DNA of 64,000 nt from Xaviernesmea rhizosphaerae (GTDB lineage: Bacteria > Pseudomonadota > Alphaproteobacteria > Rhizobiales > Rhizobiaceae). The first letter of the stretch is position 1; each line of letters starts with the position of its first letter. This document shows, in pieces, positions 34,090 to 42,308 of this stretch. The notes beneath the pieces were generated by a model. It saw only the letters and a program-made list of their open reading frames with translations, was not told the origin of the DNA and searched no databases. The stretch spans positions 62,001 to 126,000 of the forward strand of contig NZ_MKIO01000020.1 in the NCBI RefSeq assembly GCF_001938945.1. The letters are read 5' to 3'. The translations under genes were made by a program, and so were the position numbers.

Positions 34090-34938
34090 TCAGGCCTGCG
34101 CCGTGTCCGCCTCTGCCGTTTCGGGCGGGGCAATGATCAGCCGGGTTCCGGCCGTCACCAGCGCGGCGCGCACATCCTCCGGCGGCGCGCGGTCGGTGAT
34201 GATGGTGTCGAAACCGTCCAGCCGCGCCAGATGGTGCAGCGCGGTACGGCCGAAGCGGCGATGGTTGACGAGCAGGCAGCAGCGCCGCGCCGCGCCCATC
34301 ATTGCCCGCTTGCTGCGCACCACCGCCTCGTCCATGTGGTGAGCGCCTGCGCTGGAGACGGCGGGCGCGGAGATGAAGGCGAGATCGGCCGAGAGGCGGC
34401 CCAGCGCTTCCTCCGCCATCAGGCCGAGATAGGCGTTGAACTTCGGCGAATAGACGCCGCCCGGCGCCATCAGCGTGATGTCGCGCGCGGCCTTCAGCGT
34501 CTCCAGCACGGCGGCATTGTTGGTGATCACCGTCAGCGGCCGCTTCTCGCAAAGCCGCGCGCCGAGCACGGCCGCCATCGAGCCGTCATTGACGATGACG
34601 CTCATGCCGGGCTCGACCTCGTCCAGCGCCGCGCGGGCAATGGCGCGCTTGGTCTCGGTCTCCTGCAGCTCGCGAATGGAGAAATCGCTCTCGAACTGCG
34701 TGCCAGGCTCGATCGTCGCGCCGCCGCGCATCTTGCGCAGGATGCCGGCCCGCTCGAGATCGTCGAGATCGCGATGCACCGTCATGCGCGAGACGGAAAA
34801 GCGCGCAGCCAGCGCGTCGAGATCCGCTGTGCGGTTCTCGATCAGCCAGTTGACGATCGCCTGTTTCCGGTCCTCACGCTTCACGCTGCCCGTCCGGCAT
34901 CCCCTGCCGGTCTCCTCATTTGCTTGCAAATGTAACAT
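34090..34938 (-). CDS. DeoR family transcriptional regulator
   Basis: Repressor-type protein of 282 residues. The N-terminal helix-turn-helix is LAARFSVSRMTVHRDLDDLERAGILRKMRGGA; the C-terminal domain is a DeoR sugar-phosphate sensor with VNDGSMAAVLGARL, TVITNNAAVL and APGGVYSPKFNAYLG. The start is uncertain: ATG at 34938 has no clear Shine-Dalgarno, and GTG at 34884 is an alternative. Upstream is AT-rich (TTTGATTATATCGAATCAG), which looks promoter-like. It is the first gene of the unit with TpiA and RpiB and probably senses a phosphorylated sugar or polyol. Confidence 0.88.
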   Translation of the reverse strand: MLHLQANEETGRGCRTGSVKREDRKQAIVNWLIENRTADLDALAARFSVSRMTVHRDLDDLERAGILRKMRGGATIEPGTQFESDFSIRELQETETKRAIARAALDEVEPGMSVIVNDGSMAAVLGARLCEKRPLTVITNNAAVLETLKAARDITLMAPGGVYSPKFNAYLGLMAEEALGRLSADLAFISAPAVSSAGAHHMDEAVVRSKRAMMGAARRCCLLVNHRRFGRTALHHLARLDGFDTIITDRAPPEDVRAALVTAGTRLIIAPPETAEADTAQA

Positions 34939-35441
34939 TCTGATTCGATATAATCAAAGATGAAATTGTGATTTTGTGATTTTCTTGCGCGTGTCACCGC
35001 CTCGTGGCGGAGTGCGGCCGCGTCAGACCCGGCTAACCGGGCCACTTGATGCCTTCAGACAATTCGAATAAGCAAAGATAGGTGAAGGCTTTAGGCGGCT
35101 TGCCGTTTCTGACACGCCTCTGTCTCGCAGACAGGTGATGATGGTCGGGCAGACGAAGGCCGTGCGCATGGCCGGGTCGATCTCACGGCCAAGGGGCGGC
35201 GCAGCTTTCGTCTTTTCGCGCAGAGCGTTCGCCGGCGCGTTCGTGCCGGTGCGGCGGCCCCGAACGCCTGTGACAGGCATGCTGATAGCCACGGACGCGG
35301 TGCCCGTGGGTTGCCGATCTCCCTGTGCATCGTGCCGAACGTCGCCATCGGCCGCATGCGCCGGGCTTTTTGTTTTCGCATCGGATCCTCCCGAGAGCCG
35401 GTCTCCACGCTCGGTCCGATGCCCTCACGGGGAGCGATCCG
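34939..35441. other. Intergenic region between DeoR and AraC genes with repeat copy F (35367-35424)
   Basis: The first 70 bases are AT-rich and probably hold the DeoR promoter. The palindrome-family copy TTTTTGTTTTCGCATCGG, with the closing CTCGGTCCGATGCCCT, lies just before the Shine-Dalgarno of the next gene. Other open frames here look accidental. Confidence 0.6.
35367..35424 (+). repeat. Intergenic palindrome family, copy F
   Basis: TTTTTGTTTTCGCATCGG, then TCCTCCCGAGAGCCGG, CTCGG and TCCGATGCCCT. It ends about 17 bases before the start of the AraC gene. Confidence 0.72.
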
Positions 35442-36911
35442 ATGACGGACGCGCTGAGCCTGCCCATGATCCCCGACGCGACGGACACCGCCGCCGCGCC
35501 CCTTGTGCTTTTGCCGGATCGTTCCGTTTCGCCGCCCTTGTCCGAGCTCCCGTTCAAGCCTCAGCCGCGCGCCTTTGCGCCGCCGGTCTCCGGTCTCGAG
35601 GGCCTCCTGCCGCTCTCCGTGGAAATTCCGCGCGATTCGCACGGTGCGGCCGCGCCCATCCCGGCGCTGGACGCGGCCGATGAACCGGCAGCTGAGGATT
35701 ATGTGCGCTGGCTCGAGGCACTCTGGGCCAGCCGGCTGGTCGGGGAGGGGGATGTTCGACCGACCTTCACCCTCGGCGTGCTGCTCTGGCCCGGCTTTTC
35801 CCTGTTTACCCTGGCGCTGCTGCAGGAGGTGCTGCGGCTGGCGGGAGAGGCGGCGCCGACCGCGCCGCCGCGCCTGGCGCTGCTGGGGCCGGCGAGCGAG
35901 GCCGCCGTGCCGGCCGCCGGCATCGGCCTCAGGCTGGCGGCCGATACGCCCTATGTTCGCCCCGACGATCTCGACCTGCTTCTGGTTCTGGCCGGGCCCG
36001 ACACCCCGGAGCGGCTGGCCACACGCCGGGACAGGGGCGGCCTTCCGGCCAGAGAGGCAGTGGACACAAGGGGATCGGACGGGGCAGAAGCGGGCAGGGA
36101 GGCGACCGGCCGGCACCTGTCGGAAGCGGGGCCGGCCGATTCAGGCGAGCCCATCCGCCACCGCGACTATCTGCGCGTTGCCGCTGCCGCAGGGTTGACC
36201 GTGGGTGGCTGCGGTGGGGGCGTGCGCGTGCTGGTCGAGGAGGGCCTGCTCGCCAACCGGCGCTTCGGTCTCGATCAGCGCCTGCAGGCGGATCTTCACG
36301 CGGCCTTTCCCGGCCTGGCGATCGTGCCGGCAGAGGCGGTGCTCGACCAGGGCCGCATGACGTCCGCCGATGGCGTGGCCGTGCTGTCCGTGCTGCTGCC
36401 GCTGATCCGCGCCCGCCTCGGGCACGAGGCTGTGGCACGCATCGAGGCAGGGCTGCGCCTGCCGGCGCCGGTTTCAGATTTTTCCCCGCCGGGTCCGCAG
36501 ATGGCCGCCGCTGTGGTGATGGATGCCGAAAGGCCGGTGCCTGCGCGCGGACAGGCGGAAAGCCTGCCCGAGGCGCGCGCCATCGCCGATCCCCGCATTG
36601 CCCGCGCCGTCGTCCTGATCGAGGCGCGCGCCGGCCAGAATGTCTCGCCCAGCGAAATGGCCCGGGCGGCCGGCCTTTCGGCCCGGCAGTTCTCTCGGCT
36701 CTTCCGCGCCACGCTGGGCATGACGCCGAAGCATTTCATCCTGCACACGCGGCTGGCGCGGGCGCGTATCCTGGTGGAACAGGGAATGCTGTCGATGGCG
36801 GCGATTGCCGATCAGACCGGCTTTGCCGATTGCGCCCATTTCACCACCGCCTTCAAGGCCCGCTACGGCACCGCGCCGCGCAACCTGCGCCCCCGGCGCG
36901 CGCCGCGTTGA
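35442..36911 (+). CDS. GlxA-type AraC regulator with DJ-1/PfpI-like domain
   Basis: Regulator of 489 residues. Residues 1-100 are a non-conserved Pro/Leu-rich extension. A DJ-1/PfpI-like domain (about 108-345) follows: TFTLGVLLWPGFSLFTLALLQEVLRL, LDLLLVLAGPD, then ending in GGCGGGVRVLVEEGLL. It is interrupted by a polar, disordered insert around 190-235 with RGGLPAREAVDTRGSDGAEAG. The AraC domain at the C-terminus is intact: PSEMARAAGLSARQFSRLFRATLGMTPKHFILHTRLARAR and GFADCAHFTTAFKARYG. The nucleophile cysteine of true proteases is not obvious. ATG at 35442 has GGGGAG upstream. Target unknown. Confidence 0.85.
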   Translation: MTDALSLPMIPDATDTAAAPLVLLPDRSVSPPLSELPFKPQPRAFAPPVSGLEGLLPLSVEIPRDSHGAAAPIPALDAADEPAAEDYVRWLEALWASRLVGEGDVRPTFTLGVLLWPGFSLFTLALLQEVLRLAGEAAPTAPPRLALLGPASEAAVPAAGIGLRLAADTPYVRPDDLDLLLVLAGPDTPERLATRRDRGGLPAREAVDTRGSDGAEAGREATGRHLSEAGPADSGEPIRHRDYLRVAAAAGLTVGGCGGGVRVLVEEGLLANRRFGLDQRLQADLHAAFPGLAIVPAEAVLDQGRMTSADGVAVLSVLLPLIRARLGHEAVARIEAGLRLPAPVSDFSPPGPQMAAAVVMDAERPVPARGQAESLPEARAIADPRIARAVVLIEARAGQNVSPSEMARAAGLSARQFSRLFRATLGMTPKHFILHTRLARARILVEQGMLSMAAIADQTGFADCAHFTTAFKARYGTAPRNLRPRRAPR

Positions 36912-36986
36912 GCGCACAGGCTAGGGGCGCACAGGCCGGGGGCGCACGGAGCAGGGGCGCCCGCCTTCCGGGCCGCTCGGCTCGGA

Positions 36987-37877
36987 TCAGCCTTCGGACG
37001 TCGCGCCGATGCCGTCCAGCTCCGCGACGTCCTCTGCCGACAGCACCAGATCGGCAGCGGCGAGATTTTCGCGCAGATGCGCGCGCGATGACGTCCCGGG
37101 GATCAGCAGGATATGCGGCGCGCGCTGCAGCAGCCAGGCCAATGCCACCTGCATCGGTGTGGCGCCGAGCCGCGCGGCAACCCTGGACAGAAGCGAGGAC
37201 TGCAGCGGCGAGAAGCCGCCCAGCGGGAAGAACGGCACATAGGCCGTGCCCTTTTCCGCCAGCGCATCCAGCAACGCGTCGTCCTCACGATGCGCAAGAT
37301 TGTACTGGTTCTGCACGCAGACGATTTCGGTGATCTTTCGTCCCTCTTCGACCTGACGGGCGGTGACGTTGGACAGGCCGATATGCCGGATCAGCCCTTG
37401 TCGCTGCAGCTCGGCCAGAGCCGTCAGCGGCGCTTCCAGCGAGCCTTCCGCCGGGCCGTGAACATCGAACATGGCGCGCAGATTGACCACATCGAGCACA
37501 TCGAGACCGAGATGGGTGAGATTGTCGTGCACCGCCCGCGTCAGATCCTCGGCGGAGAAGGCCGGGTTCCAGGAGGCGTCCGGGCCACGCACGGCGCCGA
37601 CCTTGGTGACGATCACAAGCCCATCGCCATAGGGATGCAGCGCCTCGCGAATGATCTCGTTGGTGACATGCGGGCCGTAGAAGTCGCTGGTGTCGATATG
37701 ATCGACGCCGCTTTCGACGGCCTCCCGCAGCACCGCAATCGCCTCCGCCCGGTCCTTGGGCGGGCCGAAGACGCCGGGGCCGGCCAGCTGCATCGCGCCA
37801 TAGCCCAGCCGCTTCACCGTTCTATCGCCGAGTGTGAACGTCGCGCCGTCTTGAAGAGCCTTTTGTTGAAGAACCAT
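36987..37877 (-). CDS. Aldo/keto reductase
   Basis: NADPH-dependent reductase of 296 residues. The catalytic tetrad is visible: Asp in VDHIDTSDFYGPHVT with Tyr in DFYG, Lys in VIVTKVG, and the position usually His is Asn (LDVVNLRAMF). Cofactor loops are SNVTARQ and, near the C-terminus, IPGTSSRAHLRENL. The start has AGGAGG before the ATG. The LysR-type regulator is divergent, 112 bases apart, and probably governs this gene. Function is likely reductive detoxification of aldehydes or sugars. Confidence 0.9.
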   Translation of the reverse strand: MVLQQKALQDGATFTLGDRTVKRLGYGAMQLAGPGVFGPPKDRAEAIAVLREAVESGVDHIDTSDFYGPHVTNEIIREALHPYGDGLVIVTKVGAVRGPDASWNPAFSAEDLTRAVHDNLTHLGLDVLDVVNLRAMFDVHGPAEGSLEAPLTALAELQRQGLIRHIGLSNVTARQVEEGRKITEIVCVQNQYNLAHREDDALLDALAEKGTAYVPFFPLGGFSPLQSSLLSRVAARLGATPMQVALAWLLQRAPHILLIPGTSSRAHLRENLAAADLVLSAEDVAELDGIGATSEG

Positions 37878-37927
37878 GGGGATTGCCTCCTGTTGCAATG
37901 GCCTGACGCTAGACCCTTCCCACTGTT

Positions 37928-37948
37928 CCGATAAGTCACCATAATCGG
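37928..37948. promoter_or_regulatory. Candidate LysR operator between aldo/keto reductase and LysR genes
   Basis: Inverted repeat CCGAT (37928-37932) and ATCGG (37944-37948) with an 11-base centre forms a T-N11-A motif (T37932, A37944), the LysR-type half-site rule. It stands between two divergent genes. Confidence 0.5.
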
Positions 37949-37989
37949 CACAGCCTGTCCGAAACCGCGGACAATGAAAAGGGGATGGC

Positions 37990-38925
37990 ATGGCGGAGAA
38001 CCTGCCCGACATGGGCGACCTCAGGGCGTTTCTCCTGGTGGCGCGAGCCGGGGGTTTTCGCGAGGCGGCGCGCATGAGCACGCTCAGCGCCTCGGCACTC
38101 AGCGATGCCGTGCGGCGGCTGGAGGGCGAACTGGGCCTGCGCCTGCTCCACCGCACGACGCGCAGCGTGCTGCCGACCGAGGCCGGGCGCGGGCTGATCG
38201 CCCGGCTCGACCCCGCTTTCCGGGAGATCGCCGACGCCGTCGATCACCTGCGCAGCCTGCGCGACCGTCCGGCCGGCACGCTGACGCTCAATGTGCCCGC
38301 CAGCGCCGCGCGGCTGATCCTGCCGGCCATCGTCCCGCCCTTTCTGGCCGCCTATCCGGATATCCGGCTGGAGGTGATGACCGACGAGCAGTTCGTCGAT
38401 ATTCTGGCCGCCGGCTGCGATGCCGGCATCCGCTACGACGAGCGGCTGGAGCAGGACATGATCGCCGTGCCGATCGGCCCGCGCCGGCAGCGTTTCGCGC
38501 TGGCTGCCGCGCCCGGCTATCTCTCGCGCCACGGCAACCCGCAGCATCCGCGTGAGCTGATGCGCCATGCCTGCATTCGCGGACGCTTTGCCGGGCGACC
38601 GGTCGAGACCTGGGAACTGGAGCGCGACGGCGAGGTGATCCGCATCGATCCGCCGGGCCAGCTTCTGGTGCAGAACGGGGCTGGCAGCGATCTCGGCGTG
38701 GCCGCCGCTCTGACCGGCCTCGGCATCGTCTGCCTGTTCGAGGACTGGCTGAGGCCGCACCTCGACAGCGGTGCGCTGGCGCCGGTGCTGGAAGACTGGT
38801 GGCCGGCGTTTCCCGGTCCCTTTCTGTATTATTCCGGCCGCCGCCTGGTGCCGGCGCCGCTGCGCGCCTTCATCGATTTCCTGCGGACGCATCCCTTCGA
38901 TCCGCCGGCCGTCCCGGCAGTATGA
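37990..38925 (+). CDS. LysR family transcriptional regulator
   Basis: Regulator of 311 residues. The helix-turn-helix region is DLRAFLLVARAGGFREAARMSTLSASALSDAVRRLEGELGLRLLHRTTRSV. The effector-binding domain follows from LTLNVPASAARLILPAIVPPFLAAYPDIRLEV with a dimer interface typical of the class. The ATG at 37990 has AAGGGGA in front. It lies divergent to the aldo/keto reductase, and a T-N11-A site lies between. The inducer is unknown. Confidence 0.92.
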   Translation: MAENLPDMGDLRAFLLVARAGGFREAARMSTLSASALSDAVRRLEGELGLRLLHRTTRSVLPTEAGRGLIARLDPAFREIADAVDHLRSLRDRPAGTLTLNVPASAARLILPAIVPPFLAAYPDIRLEVMTDEQFVDILAAGCDAGIRYDERLEQDMIAVPIGPRRQRFALAAAPGYLSRHGNPQHPRELMRHACIRGRFAGRPVETWELERDGEVIRIDPPGQLLVQNGAGSDLGVAAALTGLGIVCLFEDWLRPHLDSGALAPVLEDWWPAFPGPFLYYSGRRLVPAPLRAFIDFLRTHPFDPPAVPAV

Positions 38926-38955
38926 CGGGAATCGAGAAGAGCCTTTTCATCCGCC

Positions 38956-39258
38956 TCAGGCGTTCGAACGCTCGCCGTTCTGGCGCAGCAGCGGCAGAAC
39001 GCGGCGGCAATCGGCATTATCGCCGGAAAGCAGCGTGGCCGGATCGACCATGCCGAAGGAGACGCCGATGGCATTGGCCGCCGCCCAGCCCCAATTGGCC
39101 TGCGCCCGCTCCAGAAGTCGCGGGCCTTCTGCGGCGATGCAGGCCCGGCCGGCGCCGATCAACTCATTGACCGCCACGCCGCGCAAGCGGTCGCTGACCT
39201 CCGCCTGCAGCGGATTGACGACGAAAATCGCGAAAAGCATGCTGATGAAGTCCGACAC
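38956..39258 (-). CDS. Hypothetical protein, 100 residues
   Basis: The GTG at 39258 (MSDFISMLFAIFVVNPLQ) has AGGAGG six bases upstream, which is better than the ATG at 39240 or an ATG at 39351. The N-terminus is a hydrophobic FISMLFAIFVVNPLQAEVSDRL and the C-terminal half contains ANAIGVSFGMVDPATLLSGDNADCRRVLPLLR. It may be a small exported or membrane-anchored protein. I recognise no family. It converges with the LysR gene. Confidence 0.6.
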   Translation of the reverse strand: MSDFISMLFAIFVVNPLQAEVSDRLRGVAVNELIGAGRACIAAEGPRLLERAQANWGWAAANAIGVSFGMVDPATLLSGDNADCRRVLPLLRQNGERSNA

Positions 39259-39480
39259 GACCCGCCTCCTGTGATGCCGGACAGAGATGGGGCGTGACCC
39301 CGCCCCGATCCATCCGCGATCGATCACAAAGTTGTTGCTGATCAAGGACACGGCGTGATGACGGCAAGGTTATCGGCGTCGCTGCGCTTGCGCGAAAAGC
39401 GGCCGGGGCCGCATTTCTCCCCTCGAAAAATCCCCGTCGTCGTGCATATGGCTGCCAGGACCATGAAAGGGAGACGGAGC

Positions 39481-40389
39481 ATGGGCAAGAGAATCATTTT
39501 TACCGGCGGCAGCGGCAAGGCGGGGCGTGAGGTCGTGCCCTATCTGCGCGACAGGGGCCACGAGATCTTCAATCTCGACCTGGTTCCGCTTGACTGCCCG
39601 GGGGTCAACACGCTGGTGACGGATCTCACCGACAGCGGCCAGGTGTTCAATGCGCTGTCGATGCATTTCGATTTTGCCGGGCTGGAAACGGGCAAGGGGC
39701 CGGCGCCGGTCGATGCGGTCGTGCATTTCGCCGCTGTGCCGCGCATTCTCCTGAGGCCCGACAACACCACCTTCGCCGCCAACACGCTTTCGACCTACAA
39801 TGTCATCGAGGCGGCGGTGAAGCTCGGCATCCGCAAGGTGATCATCGCTTCCAGCGAGACGACCTATGGCGTCTGCTTCGCCGAGGGCGACAAGGATTTC
39901 CACGAGTTTCCGCTGACCGAAGACTATGACGTCGATCCGATGGACAGCTACGGCCTGTCCAAGGTGGTGAACGAGAAGACCGCGCGCGCCTTCGCCATGC
40001 GCACCGGCGCCGATATCTATGCCCTGCGCATCGGCAATGTCATCTCGCCCGAGGACTATGCCAATTTCCCCGGCTTCCTCGCCGATCCTCCGTCCCGCAA
40101 GCGCAATGCCTGGAGCTATATCGACGCGCGCGACCTTGGCCAGATCGTCGATCTCTGCATCGACAAGGACGGGCTCGGCTTCCAGGTGTTCAACGCCGTC
40201 AACGACACGATCACCGCGCGGGAGCCGACGCGCGACTTCCTCGCCAAATACGCGCCGGGCACGCCGATCACCGGCCCGCTGGAAGGCTTCGCCGCGCCGA
40301 TCAGCAATGCCAAGATCCGCGAGGTGCTGGGCTTCCGCGAGGCGCATGACTGGCGGCGCCATGTGCCGCAGGCAGAGGGCGAGCGCTAG
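39481..40389 (+). CDS. NAD-dependent epimerase/dehydratase family protein
   Basis: Short-chain-type oxidoreductase of 302 residues. The Rossmann motif is GKRIIFTGGSGKAGREVV (TGxxGxxG at residues 8-15); the catalytic Tyr and Lys are in MDSYGLSKVVNEK, with Ser in IIASSETTYG. The ATG at 39481 is preceded by GGGAGACGG; the frame stays open to 39355 but without similarity. The stop codon lies at the edge of repeat G (CGCTAGAGC). The substrate is probably a nucleotide sugar or related polyol; it is not linked to a clear pathway here. Confidence 0.87.
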   Translation: MGKRIIFTGGSGKAGREVVPYLRDRGHEIFNLDLVPLDCPGVNTLVTDLTDSGQVFNALSMHFDFAGLETGKGPAPVDAVVHFAAVPRILLRPDNTTFAANTLSTYNVIEAAVKLGIRKVIIASSETTYGVCFAEGDKDFHEFPLTEDYDVDPMDSYGLSKVVNEKTARAFAMRTGADIYALRIGNVISPEDYANFPGFLADPPSRKRNAWSYIDARDLGQIVDLCIDKDGLGFQVFNAVNDTITAREPTRDFLAKYAPGTPITGPLEGFAAPISNAKIREVLGFREAHDWRRHVPQAEGER

Positions 40390-40492
40390 AGCGTCAGACT
40401 GAAAATAAGACGCAGTCTGACGCTCTAGGATTTTGTTTTTGCACCGGATTTTTTCCGAAAACCGGTTCCCACTTTTCGGTCCGACGCTCTAA
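40386..40492 (+). repeat. Intergenic palindrome family, copy G
   Basis: Begins with TAGAGCGTCAGACTG pairing with CAGTCTGACGCTCTA, then TTGTTTTTGCACCGG, CCGAAAACCGGTTCCCAC, TTTTCGG and TCCGACGCTCTA. The GCATC/GATGC core is changed to GCGTC/GACGC in both arms, a compensatory change that keeps the stem. The stop of the epimerase gene overlaps its first bases. Confidence 0.82.
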
Positions 40493-40515
40493 GCGAAGCC
40501 GTTCGCCGCGCGGGA

Positions 40516-41268
40516 TCAGCCGCCCGCGCGGCGCTGGTGGTCGATGAGGAATTGCCGGGCCTTGCGGAAGCTCCAGGTCCATGTGGCCGACGACAGGGCG
40601 CTGCCCCCCTCGATTACCTGCGCCAGCGGGCAGGCGATAAGTTGCGCCGCCTCCGTGCGATCCTGCGCCTCCTCCACCTGCCGGAGAATATCCTCGGCGC
40701 GGGACGCGCTCGGCAGAAGCAGGAAGAGTTCGGGGTGGCAGTGGACCGGGTCATAGGCAAGCCCGATCGCCAGAGCCTCGTCGCGCAGAAGATCGGTAAC
40801 GGCCAGCTCCTCCGCCACCTCCCGCGCGGCCTCGGCGAGGAGATCCACCGTGCCGGTGCTGCCCGGCTCGGCATAGCCGCCGACGAGGTAGAGGCAGCCG
40901 GGGTTCTGCTCCGCCGTCAGGTTGCGCCGCGTCAGGATCAGCTGACCGTCCACCGCCAGCACCGCCGCCGTCAGGCCCAGCGGATCGGCGCGCCCGACGC
41001 CGGGATGGCGAAGGGTGAAATTGGGGTCGCGCGTGGCGATATAGGCGGAAAAGCGCGTTTCCTGCGCGGTGATGCGCAACGCGTCGTCGGTCACGCTGTG
41101 CTGCGCCATGCGCAGAAGCCGGCCGTCAAAGGCCTCCGGGCGCTTGCCGGCAAAGGCGGCCCAGCGCGCCGCACGCTCGGCTTCCGCCATAGCCTCCAGC
41201 GCGAAAACGCCGTCGACGTGACAGAGGAGCCGGTCGGCGGGCAGGCTGAAAGATTGGTCATCAAACAT
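40516..41268 (-). CDS. NUDIX hydrolase
   Basis: Protein of 250 residues. The Nudix region is VGGYAEPGSTGTVDLLAEAAREVAEELAV: the final REVAEEL matches the REUxEE part, while the glycine-rich loop carries extra residues and the usual first Glu is not apparent, so catalysis is uncertain. The N-terminal half is a different domain of about 100 residues. The ATG at 41268 follows AGGAG. It may hydrolyse nucleoside diphosphate derivatives; a regulator role is also possible. Confidence 0.75.
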   Translation of the reverse strand: MFDDQSFSLPADRLLCHVDGVFALEAMAEAERAARWAAFAGKRPEAFDGRLLRMAQHSVTDDALRITAQETRFSAYIATRDPNFTLRHPGVGRADPLGLTAAVLAVDGQLILTRRNLTAEQNPGCLYLVGGYAEPGSTGTVDLLAEAAREVAEELAVTDLLRDEALAIGLAYDPVHCHPELFLLLPSASRAEDILRQVEEAQDRTEAAQLIACPLAQVIEGGSALSSATWTWSFRKARQFLIDHQRRAGG

Positions 41269-41339
41269 CTGCGCGCTCCTGACGGCGGGATCTCGCATCA
41301 GGGGGTCTTCAGCTTTTTTTGGCTGTCAAGATTTTAGGC

Positions 41340-41522
41340 CTTGTTTTCAACACAATCCACATCTATACATCCTGACATCGGCACTGCTGGTTGAGCGTCC
41401 CACCCAAATTCGCGGAGGCTCGCGGTTCCGATCATCGCTTCAAACTGTTGACCACGGATGTACTGGCAGGGGTGAGTTAGCGAATAGGGAAGGTCGGTGC
41501 GAATTTCGCCCCGGCCTTTTTT
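41340..41522 (+). ncRNA. Possible small RNA ending in a rho-independent terminator
   Basis: The terminator at 41490-41522 has no upstream protein gene on its strand (the NUDIX gene is on the other strand). The 150 bases before it are noncoding and include GGAGGCTCGCGG and related complementary segments, so a transcribed regulatory RNA is a fair possibility. The 5' end is not defined. Confidence 0.3.
41490..41522 (+). terminator. Rho-independent terminator
   Basis: AAGGTCGG pairs with CCGGCCTT (one G-U), continued by GCGAA with TTCGC inside, followed directly by a run of six T. Confidence 0.75.
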
Positions 41523-41634
41523 GTTGTCTTCATGCCGTCCTTGTCCCTTCCGCATCATCGCGCTTGAGATTTTTTCCACGCGGGCGACGGATCGGGCGCG
41601 CCCGCGCGTATCAGGCATGATGAGGCTGCCTGAA

Positions 41635-41732
41635 GCATCGGACAGGAAGGCGGGACGCGGTTTTCGGAAAAATCCGATGCCCAGACAGACTCAAACCGAA
41701 ATCAGGTGCAGCGTCTCGGAACGATCCGATGC
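41635..41732 (-). repeat. Intergenic palindrome family, copy H
   Basis: Inverted orientation: GCATCGGACAGG, then GCGGTTTTCGGAAAAATCC with GATGC, and a second CGATCCGATGCG. It is a decayed copy with the usual order of elements reversed. Confidence 0.7.
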
Positions 41733-41765
41733 GAAAACGAGACCCCGGAGCTTCCTGGCGGGCAG

Positions 41766-42308
41766 ATGGTGGACGATCCGGATGCGGAGCTGATCAAGGC
41801 GGTGGCGGCGGGCGAGCCCGGGGCGATGCAGGCGCTGGTGGCGCGCAAGCTGCCGCGCTTCCTGGCGCTGGCCGTGCGCATGCTGGGCGACCGGGCGGAG
41901 GCGGAGGATGTGGCGCAGGAGACCTTTCTCAGGATCTGGCGCCATGCCGGCCGCTTTCGCGCGCGCGAGGCCCGCTTCGACAGCTGGGCCCACCGGATCG
42001 CGCTGAACCTCTGCTATGACCGCCTGCGCCGGCGGCGCGAGGAGCCGATGGCCGAGCCGCCCGAGCAGGCCGACCCTGCGCCTCTGCCCGATGCGGATGA
42101 AGAGGGCGAGGCGCGGCAGGTGGAGCGGGCGCTGCAGGCTTTGGCGCCGCGCCAGCGCGAGGCGATCGTGCTGGTCTATTACCAGGACATGACCAACCGG
42201 CAGGCGGCGGAGCTGATGGGGTTGAGCATCGAGGCGCTGGAAAGCCTGTTGTCGCGCGGTCGCCGGGCGCTGGCGGCGCGTTTGAAGGGAGACTGCGATG
42301 ATGCGTGA
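41766..42308 (+). CDS. ECF RNA polymerase sigma factor
   Basis: Extracytoplasmic-function sigma factor of 180 residues. Region 2 is LALAVRMLGDRAEAEDVAQETFLRIWRHAGRFRAREARFDSWAHRIALNLCYD; region 4 is RQREAIVLVYYQDMTNRQAAELMGLSIEALESLLSRGRRAL. The ATG at 41766 has GGCGGG upstream. The next gene, an anti-sigma-like membrane protein, overlaps its end, and a periplasmic metal-sensor-like gene follows. This is the arrangement of CnrH-CnrY-CnrX and related stress sigma systems. Confidence 0.92.
   Translation: MVDDPDAELIKAVAAGEPGAMQALVARKLPRFLALAVRMLGDRAEAEDVAQETFLRIWRHAGRFRAREARFDSWAHRIALNLCYDRLRRRREEPMAEPPEQADPAPLPDADEEGEARQVERALQALAPRQREAIVLVYYQDMTNRQAAELMGLSIEALESLLSRGRRALAARLKGDCDDA

Larger units (their letters stand above)
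41269..41765. other. Intergenic region with a terminator and repeat copy H
   Basis: A noncoding stretch of 220 bases leads to a strong intrinsic terminator, then repeat copy H at about 41635-41732. No known gene or RNA family is recognised. The frame of the sigma factor runs open into the repeat and its N-terminal extension is not trusted. Confidence 0.6.

Noticed and set aside
41728-41765. GGAAC-like ECF promoter before the sigma factor
   Set aside because: No suitable -10 (CGTT-type) at 16-17 bases is present, and the sequence lies in a repeat copy.
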